Source of the DNA: Aegilops tauschii subsp. strangulata
Taxonomy: Eukaryota > Streptophyta > Magnoliopsida > Poales > Poaceae
DNA length: 64,000 nt
Direction: 5' to 3'
Assembly: GCF_002575655.3 (NCBI RefSeq)
Contig: NC_053037.3
Coordinates: 501,774,544 to 501,838,543 of the forward strand
Of this stretch, positions 56,003-64,000 are shown in pieces. Positions within the stretch are counted from its first letter, which is position 1. Every line of letters begins with the position of its first letter. The translations under genes and the position numbers were made by a program. Below the pieces are notes generated by a model. That model was not told the DNA's origin and searched no databases. It worked only from the letters and a program-made list of their open reading frames with translations.

Positions 56003-58463
56003 GAAGTATAGGTTGGTTGGCATGGCCAGAAGCCCTAGCCATAGGGTACCACTTGTAGCCACCTGCCGTTTTGTCCGGCAGCGTGAGCTGTGGCGCGACA
56101 CGAATACTGTATTGCAGCAGCCTGTGCTGTTCCTCTGCGTGTTTCAGTGCATGTGCCCCTGAGGCCCCTCCTCTTGTTTAGAAGTTGCGACCTTCTTTAA
56201 TGGCAACCACCACTGAGTTAATGGCACGTAGGAGCAAACAGAATTTGGCCTAACTGCATGATCTTGGTGCAACTAGAGTATTATCGTTTGGGAGCGGTGG
56301 TTGCTGGTTAGGCCAGAGGCTCCATTAGTGGCCAAACACGTGCGTACTGCCAGTACGGAAGCCAAGAAGTTAGGTCCGCCATTTGGAAGAAGCAAGCATA
56401 TTTGACCTTCACAAACAAGTCCTATAGTATATACTTATATTTGTTTGCAAAAAGTAAACGATGGATTGTGCATTTGGTCATTGCAAAACATACACAACAT
56501 TCGGAGGGTGGAGGCCATAATTGCGAATTAAGGGTGTAGCTGTTGACACTTCCAAATTGCTGTTCTCGTGTTACTACCTCCGTCGTATTCATTGTACAAC
56601 AACTGTACTTGCTGTATTGCACTGCAGAAAGATCAGGAGACGTACGACAGTTATGGCATTGCGATACAGTGAAGTCCATGCACACTTGCGAAATACAGTA
56701 CTGTGTTGGTTGCAAAATACAGCACTGTGTATTGGCACAAGCACCGGTCTGTTTCAGGGTCGCTGCATTGGACCGTAGCCGTAGCCATCCGGAAACGACG
56801 CCGGGCAGGGTACAGCCTGGGCAGTGCACTGGTGCAGCGTTGCCAGTAGGCATGGCATGGCGACGACTGCAGTATTAAAACTGTTGAAGCCATCACAAGC
56901 GAAAGCATGGTGCAGCCAGGGGCCATTTAAAGGTGAAGACTGTGGCTGCGAGCGGTCAGGCGCCTGGAAAGCTGTGACGCCGGAGGTAGACTGTCAGACG
57001 GAATGGGTCTGGTCAACTTGTGAAAACAGTCCGGTCGTTCGGAACAGTTCAAATTAAAATCAGTATGGGCCGCGGCAGCAGGGGTCAATGCTTTTTTCAG
57101 AAAGCAGGAGCCAGCAATAAATGTTGCAGTTTCAGAAAATGTAGGAGCCAACTTTCTGTCGTAGGATCGCTACTGTTGTAAGCGATCCCATTAAAATCTG
57201 ATGTAAAGGGCGGGCACGTAGAAAATGGCAGCGGCATTTGAGACGGACGGTGGATTCATTTCACGGAGCCTCAATAGAAACAGCGAATCTGGCATGCTTG
57301 TGAAGATCTAGGTTGTGTTTCATGTCTTTCATGCATGGGCGGATCCATGACCAGGTCAGGGGAGATAGTGCACCGTTTTCTTGTGTTGAATTTGGGCACG
57401 AGCGAAGCGATAGCTCTGCTGCCATCACATCACCGACCAGTGATTGCCCGAGAAAACCAACCAGGGACTGAAGACCACTCGCTCATCATTAACCCGTGCA
57501 GTGCGTCCACCACCTACCGTAGATCAGAGAAAGAATTCAAGCCGGGGGCCGTCGGGAAGCCCGGCCTGTCCCCGCGGACTCACGGCACCGCGACGCGTCC
57601 CGCTTTCTGTCTTCCGACATCGCCGTCGTCGTTTGTGTGTGCAGCCGCGGAGAGGAAGTCTGAGACCGCCTGCAGAATTGGCTCGGTACGGTCAGTTTCA
57701 TCCCCGTAAACCGCGTCGCTGCCTCGGACTGATTGGTTGCTTTTGCTTCTTTGCTGCCATGAAAGGCCTGCGGGGTGGTGGGTAGGTTCGGGACCGGGAC
57801 GCGGCCCTCCTTTGACTTGGTTTTTTAGGGGTACTGTCCCGTGTGTACGCTGCTGCCGGTTTAACGCAGACGTCATGTCATGTGCGATGTGCTCGTAGTA
57901 GGGGTACGGTCATGTGTCTGTGTGTGTTGGTACTGGCAGCTGCTCAGCGTGTCTTGACTTGAGGTGCGCTCCGTCCCCTGGCTGAGAGACCCGGTGAAAA
58001 AGCTGCTCCGAGTCTTGACATGGGAGGACTTGGAGTAGCTGGCGTCCGGTGGCAAAATTTCATGTTTTAACTCTTTTATGGTCTAAATTCGGGATCTGAC
58101 CCTTGTTTGATTTTTTTTAAAATCTAACCCTTTTTCCTTCCGCCAGAGGGCTCGGCCTGCCACCACGGGGCCTGGCGGTAGGAAACTACTCCACGTCACC
58201 AGCGCAAACGGCCGCCGCCCCCCTCCGTTTTCACCCTACCGCCGTTGGTCGTGGCGGTAGGTTGTTCGATCCTACCGCCAGGGACCCTGGCGGTAGGGTG
58301 CGGACAGTTATTTGGTGCGGCCGCCCGCCCCACCCCGTTCTCCCCGCACACCCACCCACCCCAACCCCCTAGAACAGAGAGGAACTGCCTCTCTCGCCCC
58401 TCTCATCTCCTCCACCTTCCCCCTCCAATCTTCTTCGTTTTTTCATCCTTTCTGCGGATCGAG
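56003..58463. other. Low-copy region upstream of the mobile-domain gene
   Basis: 56003-58060 has no element or coding domain I recognise. 56560-56790 is a CAG/CTG-rich stretch with repeated ATACAGTACTGTGT-like words. From 58070 the sequence becomes the 5' region of the mobile-domain gene: a palindrome-rich block (58165-58300), then a C/T-rich untranslated leader (58320-58460). No TATA box was clear. Confidence 0.4.
58168..58297. repeat. Palindromic TACCGCC/GGCGGTA cluster
   Basis: 58271-58297 is a perfect palindrome with 13-bp arms (CCTACCGCCAGGG / CCCTGGCGGTAGG) around one base. 58235-58261 is a second one with 9-bp arms (CCTACCGCC / GGCGGTAGG). A half-site lies at 58171-58182. All are within 130 bp, about 200 bp before the ATG of the mobile-domain gene. 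Confidence 0.85.
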
Positions 58464-59766
58464 ATGGATCCGAAAAGAGAAAAGTAAGTTCTTTGGATCC
58501 CTCCAATTAGTTTTAGTCAAATAGCTTCCGATTCGTCACATTATTTGATTCAAATCACTCCCCTTTTTGAACTAGATTTGATTTTTTTGAACCCTAGGAT
58601 TGATTTAGGTTGATTCTAGATGTTATATTGTGTTAGATATGAACTCTAGTCACTAGTTGGTATGGTTGTGTGAAGATGAACCCTAGTTCATATTTTTTTG
58701 GAGGATTTTTTATATGATGCATGTTGGAGGAATTTGTTGTGATATGATGATGCATGTTGATATGCTATGATGCAAGTAGTGGATATAGTTGGAGAAAAAA
58801 ATATTGAACCCTCAAGATGAACCTAGTTCATAAATTTTTGTGTTAAATTTTTTTATGATATGATGAATATTGGAGATATTTGTTTTGATATAGGATGCAT
58901 GTGGATGTTATATGATGCAAGTAGTGGATTTTGTTGGAGTAAAAATGGTGAACCCCTCAAGATGAACCCTAGTTCATTTTTTGGTTTTTGAAAAAAATAT
59001 ATGATATGATGCATGTTGGATGTTGTTGGAGAAATATGATATGATATTATGCATTTGAACCTTGGTGATTGCATCTTGATATATGTATTTTATTTATTTT
59101 TTAACCACGTTATGAACCCTAGTTCATGTTCATGTTAAAAAACAATCTTCATATGCTTATTCAAAGATTGAACTCATAGGGTTTTTTTGGATGTGATGAA
59201 CCTTTGTGATGCATCAATATGTTTCCTAGTTCATGATGAACCCTAGTCCATGTTAAAAATTCTTTTGATATGCTTATGCTTATGTTTATGCAATTTTTTT
59301 AGGAGGCCACCTCTTGCGGACGACATCGGCATTAAGTACACCATGCTTGACACTAAGTTTGACAAGGGTCACCGTGCCCGTTTCATTGAGAATGGAGTGG
59401 TAATTACCATTCTTAAACCAAATCTTTCGAATTGATGAAAACAAGTTGCTAACTTTTATGTTTATGCTAATTATGCTTTGGTTCTTGATTTTCACAGATG
59501 CTCCCGCCACTGCGGATGAGGGCTCACAAGATGACCGTTAAGATGGAGTACGACGAGCGGTACACACCGATCTACAGGAGAGACCGACTATTGGGTTTCA
59601 TCCTTCAGTTCAAGCGTAAGCCGCCGATGCTCGTCCCCTCAGCTCTCACGGCTTTGATCGAGCGGTGGTGGCCAGAGACGCGCAGCTTCCATCTTCCATG
59701 TGGGGAGATGACCGTGACCCTCCAGGATTGGGGGATGATTACGGCCCTACCGCTCGAGGTCGTGCT
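58464..59766 (+). pseudogene. Plant mobile domain (MAIN-like) gene, 5' part, cut by Angela
   Basis: Three exons fit together in phase. 58464-58483 encodes MDPKRE plus two bases (donor GTAAGT). 59303-59399 (acceptor TTTTTTTAG, donor GTAATT) encodes PPLADDIGIKYTMLDTKFDK and more. 59498 onward follows acceptor TTCACAG. The last exon carries the start of a plant mobile domain (aminotransferase-like, PF10536 type): LTALIERWWPETRSFHLPCG, then EMTVTLQDWGMITALPLE. These proteins are linked to silencing and are often carried by transposons. The reading frame is cut at 59766 by an Angela element (candidate target site GTGCT, 59762-59766); the rest is outside the window. Intron 1 (819 bp) is AT-rich with repeated palindromic ATGAACCCTAGTTCAT. 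The splice model is by eye. Confidence 0.75.
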
Positions 59767-61494
59767 TGTTGGGGAACGTAGGAATTTCAAAAAAATTCCT
59801 GCGCACACGCAAGATCCATCTAGGTGATGCATAGCAACGAGCGGGGAGAGTGTGTCCACGTACCCTCGTAGACCGAAAGCGGAAGCGTTAAGTAACGTGG
59901 TTGATGTAGTCGAACGTCTTCGCGGCCCAACCGATCAAGTACTGAACGCACGTCACCTCCGCGATCTGCACACGTTCAGCTCGGTGACGTCCGTCGTACT
60001 CTTGATCCAGCTAAGGCCGAGCGAGAGTTTCTTCAGCACGATGGCATGGTGACGGTGATGATGAAGTTACCGACGCAGGGCTTCGCCTAAGCATTACAAC
60101 GATATAACCGAGGTGGATATCTGTGAAGGGGGGCACCGCACACGGCTAAGACAACTGTCAACTTGTGTGTCTATGGGGTGCCCCCCTCCCCCGTATATAA
60201 AGGAGTGGAGGGCCGGCCCTCTCTATGGCGCGCCCCAAGGGGATTCCTACTCCTGGTAGGAGTAGGTTTCCCCCCTTCCCTAGTTGGAGTAGGAGAAAAA
60301 GGAAGGAGGAGGAGGGGAGAAGGAAGGAGGGGGGCGCTGCCCCCTCCTAGTCCAATTCGGACAAGCCCATGGGGGGGGGGGGCGGCCACCCCTTGAGGCC
60401 CTTCTTTCCTTTCCCGTATGGCCCATTAAAGCCCACTACTTCCCCCGGCGAATTCCCTTAACTCTCTGATACTCCAAAAATACCCGAACCACTCAGAACC
60501 TTTCCGATGTCCGAATATAGCCTTCCAATATATCGATCTTTACGTCTCGACCATTTCGAGACTCCTCGTCATGTCCGTGATCTCATCCGGGACTCCGAAC
60601 AAACTTCGGTACATCAAATAACATAACTCATAATACAAATCGTCATCAAACGTTAAGCGTGCGGACCCTACGGGTTCGAGAACTATGTAGACATGACCGA
60701 GACACATCTCCGGTCAATAACCAATAGCGGAACCTGGATGCTCATATTGGTTCCAACATATTCTATGAAGATCTTTATCGGTCAAACCGCATAACAACAT
60801 ACGTTGTTCCCTTTGTCATCGGTATGTTACTTGCCCGAGATTCGATCGTCGGTATCTCAATACCTAGTTCAATCTCGTTACCGGCAAGTCTCTTTACACG
60901 TTCCGTAATGCATCATCCCGTAACTAACTCATTAGTCACATTGCTTGCAAGGCTTATAGTGATGTATATTACCGAGAGGGCCTAGAGATACCTCTCCGAC
61001 AATTGGAGTGACAAATCCTAATCTCGATCTATGCCAACTCAACAAACACCATCAGAGACACCTGTAGAGCATCTTTATAATCACCCAGTTACGTTGTGAC
61101 GTTTGATAGCACACTAAGTGTTCCTTCGATATTCGGGAGTTGCATAATCTCATAGTCATAGGAACATGTATAAGTTATGAAGAGAGCAATAGCAATAAAC
61201 TAAATGATCATAGTGCTAAGCTCACAGATGGGTCAAGTCAATCACATCATTGTCTAATGATAGTGATCCCATTAATCAAATGACAACTCATGTCTATGGC
61301 TAGGAAACTTAACCATCTTTGATCAATGAGCTAGTTAAAGAGAGGCATACCAGTGACACTCTGTTTGTCTATGTATTCACACATGTACTAAGTTTCCGGT
61401 TAATACAATTCTAGCATGAACAATAAACATTTATCATGATATAAGGAAATATAAATAACAACTTTATTATTGCCTCTAGGCCATATTTCCTTCA
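59767..61494 (-). repeat. 3' LTR of the second Angela element
   Basis: This 1728-bp LTR aligns in reverse with 3697-5405 and 10695-12404. It includes a run of 12 G (60371-60382). The proline- and glycine-rich open frames at 60163-60396 are LTR sequence, not genes. Confidence 0.88.
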
Positions 61495-61663
61495 GTCTCC
61501 CACTTGCACTAGAGTCAATAATCTAGTTCACATCGTCATGTGATTTCACACCAATAGTTCACATCTTTTTGTGATTAGTTCACATCTCCATGTGACTAAT
61601 ACCCAAAGCATTTACTAGAGTCAATAATCTAGTTCACATCGCTATGTGATTAACACACAAAGA

Positions 61664-63793
61664 GTGATCATGTTTTTCTTGTGAGAAAAGTTTTGTCAAC
61701 GGGTCTGCCACATTCAGAGCTATATGTATTTTGCAAATTTCTATGTCTACAATGCTCTGCACGGAGCTACTCTAGCTAATTGCTCCCACTTTCAATATGT
61801 ATCCAGATTGAGACTTAAAGTCATCCGGATCAGTGTCAAAGCTTGCATCGGCGTAACCCTTTACGACGAACTCTTTATCACCTCCATAACCGAGTTATAT
61901 CTCCTTATTCCACTAAGGATAATTTTGACCACTGTCCAGTGATCCACTCCTGGATCACTATTGTACCCTCTTGTCAAACTCATGGTGAGGTTCACAATAG
62001 GTCTGGTACACAGCATAGCATACTTCATAGAACCTATGACTGAGGCATAGGGAATGAATTTTCATTCTCATTCTATTTTCTTCAGTGGTCGTGCATTGAG
62101 TCTGACTCAACTTCATACCATGCAACACAGGCAAGAACTCCTTCTTTGACTGTTCCATTTTGAACTACTTCAAAATTTTGTCAAGGTATGGACTCATTGG
62201 AAAAACTTATCAAGCGCCTTGATCTATCTCTATAGATCTTGATGCTCAATATGTAAGCAGCTTCACCGAGGTCTTTCTTTGAAAAACTTCTTTCAAACAC
62301 TCCTTTATGCTTTGCAGAAAAAATTCTACATTATTTTCGATCAACAATATGTCATTCACATATACTTATTAGAAATGCTGTAGTGCTCCCACTCACTTTC
62401 TTGTAAATATAGGCTTGTCAGCAATTCTGTATAAACCATATGCTTTGATCACCTTATCAAAGCATATATTCCAACTCCGAGATGCTTGCACCAGTCCATA
62501 GATGGATCGCTGGAGCTTGCACAATTTGTTAGCACCTTTAGGATTGACAAAACCTTCTTGTTGCATCATATACAACTCTTCTTTAATGAATCCATTAAGG
62601 AATATAGTTTTGACATCCATTTGCCAAATTTCATAAAATGCAGCAATTGCAACATGATTCGGACATACTTTAAGCATTGATACGAGTGAGAAATTCTCAT
62701 CGTAGTTAACACCTTGAACTTGTCGAAAACCTTTTGCGACAATTCGAGCTTTGTAGATAGTAACACTACTATCAGCGTCTGTCTTCCTCTTAAAGATCCA
62801 TTTATTCTCAATAGCTCACCGATCAATGGGCAAGTCAATCAAAGTCCATACTTTGTTCTTATACATGGATCCCATCTAAGATTTTATGGCCTCAAGCCAT
62901 TTCGCGGAATCTGGGCTCATCATCGCTTCCTCATAGTTTGTAGGTTCGCCATGGTCAAGTAACATGACTTCCAGAAAGGATTATCGTACCACTCTAGTGC
63001 GGACCATACTCTGGTTGACCTACGAGGTTCGGTAGTAACTTGATCTGAAGTTTCATGATCATCATCATTAGCTTCCTCACTAATTGGTGTAGGAATCACT
63101 AGAACTGATTTCTATGATGAACTACTTTCCAATTCGGGAGAAGGTACAATTACCTCATCAAGTTCTACATTCCTCCCACTCACTTCTTTCGAGAGAAACT
63201 CCTTCTCTAGAAAGGATCCACTCTTAGCAATGAATATCTTGCCTTCAGATCTGTGATAGAAGGTGTACCCAACAGTCTCCTTTGGGCATCCTATGAAGAC
63301 ACATTTCTCCGATTTGGGTTCGAGCTTATCAGGTTGAAGGTTTTTTACATAAGCATCGCAGCCCCAAACTTTAAGAAATGAAAACTTGGGTTTCTTGCCA
63401 AACCACAATTCATATGGTGTCGTCTCAACGGATTTAGATGGTGCCCTATTTAACGTGAATGCAGCTGTCTCTAATGCATAACCCCAAAACGATACTGGTA
63501 AATCAGTAAGAGACATCATAGATCGCACCATATCTAATAAAGTGTGGTTATGACGTTCGGACACACCATTACGCTGTGGTGTTCCAGGTGGCGTGAGTTG
63601 CGAAAATATTCTGCATTGTTTCAAATGAAGACCAAACTCGTAACTCAAATATTCGTCTTCGCGATCAGATCGTAGAAACCTTATTTTCTTGTTACGATGA
63701 TTTTCCACTTCACTCCGAAATTCTTTGAACTTTTCAAATGTTTCAGACTTATGTTTCATCAAGTAGATGTACCCATATCTGCTCAAATCATCT
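61664..63793 (-). pseudogene. Degraded Angela pol region
   Basis: 63786-63112 is an open integrase segment (SRYGYIYLMKHKSETFEKF, SDREDEYLSYEF, TPQRNGVSERHNHTLLDM). In it DRGGEY has become DREDEY. 62838-62393 holds reverse transcriptase pieces in two frames (MDVKTIFLNGFIKEELYMMQ). 62158-61700 holds scattered RNase H remnants. Multiple stops and frameshifts separate them. The integrase is cut at the DDLSRYGY motif by the CACTA element. Confidence 0.85.
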
Positions 63794-64000
63794 CACTAGT
63801 AGAAAATAGGGCTTTGGTTCAGGACTAATGTGAGCATTAGTCCCGGTTCGAGCGGCTAGGGCACCGTACAGGCATTAGTCCCGGTTCGAGCGGCTAGGGC
63901 ACCGTACAGGCATTAGTCCCGGTTCGAGCGGCTAGGGCACCGTACAGGCATTAGTCCCGGTTCAAATGGGACCTTTAGTCCCGGTTGGTACCACGAACCG
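63794..64000 (+). mobile_element. Left end of a CACTA transposon
   Basis: The terminus CACTAGTAGAAAATAGGGC begins at 63794, next to a possible 3-bp target site TCT (63791-63793). It is followed by a 38-bp subterminal unit starting at 63834, 63872 and 63910, with a partial fourth at 63948 (core TTAGTCCCGGTTCGAGCGG). The final bases (TTTAGTCCCGGTTGGTACCA) begin the arm of a longer inverted repeat typical of this group. The element runs off the window. Confidence 0.85.

Larger units (their letters stand above)
59767..63793 (-). mobile_element. Second Angela-type Copia element, partial in window
   Basis: The left-hand LTR (59767-61494) begins TGTTGGGGAACGTAG on the plus strand, the reverse of the Angela LTR end. 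It is followed by the reversed polypurine tract (GTCTCCCACTTGCACT), so it is the 3' LTR of a minus-strand element. Internal sequence follows in reverse order (RNase H, reverse transcriptase, integrase) until a CACTA element at 63794. The 5' LTR, gag and protease are outside the window. It is much more degraded than the copy at 3697-12404. Confidence 0.88.

Noticed and set aside
60163..60396. Glycine/proline-rich open frames on both strands
   Set aside because: They are part of the Angela LTR; the matching LTRs on the left show the same incidental frames.
63834..63963. Regular 38-bp repeats as a possible CRISPR array
   Set aside because: The units are contiguous with no spacers, in a plant genome, next to a CACTA terminus; they are a transposon subterminal array.

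Overview
This is plant nuclear DNA from a Triticeae grass (wheat, Aegilops or barley type). The evidence is the repeat content: two Angela-type Copia elements, a Sabrina-type and a WHAM-type Gypsy element, CACTA transposons with TAGTG/CACTA ends, a Stowaway MITE and a PIF/Harbinger-type element. Family names come from memory of Triticeae repeats and were not checked by a search. There are no bacterial, organellar or CRISPR signals, and I recognised no rRNA or tRNA gene. At least four fifths of the window is transposable element, mostly nested.

Layout. 1-17604: a truncated WHAM-like LTR, a short GC-rich piece with a TATA box, then a non-autonomous WHAM-like Gypsy element (1653-17604) whose internal ORF is split by a complete Angela (3697-12404, target-site duplication ATTAT). 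17605-20004: part of another long LTR (D), probably split by the WHAM-like element. 20005-23250: right-hand part of a CACTA element, ending in TAGTG. 23254-36491: 3' end of a Sabrina-related Gypsy element (C), whose LTR holds a complete Sabrina-like element on the minus strand (24279-35331, duplication GTGCC) with an intact gag-protease ORF. One Sabrina LTR holds a 2.76-kb solo LTR (25753-28508, duplication ATAGG); the other LTR preserves the empty site.

36492-58463 is the low-copy part. It holds a very young small Copia element (37950-42892, identical 139-bp LTRs, duplication GTCAC), an 81-bp-TIR foldback element (46287-46674), a decayed minus-strand Copia element with abnormal ends (47062-53728) bracketed by a 105-bp duplication of flanking DNA, and a Harbinger-type element carrying a decayed non-transposase ORF, itself nested in a Stowaway MITE (54174-56000). 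58464-59766 is the 5' part of a spliced plant-mobile-domain (MAIN-like) gene, cut by a second Angela on the minus strand (59767-63793). That Angela is in turn cut by a CACTA element running off the right end.

The genes form no operon or pathway; the window is a record of successive insertions. By eye, LTR divergence gives this order: WHAM-like element (oldest), then the minus-strand Copia and Angela (about 2-2.5%), Sabrina (about 1.3%), and the small Copia (0%). The most unusual items are the atypical ends of the minus-strand Copia, the passenger ORF in the Harbinger element, and the interrupted mobile-domain gene with its palindromic upstream sequence.
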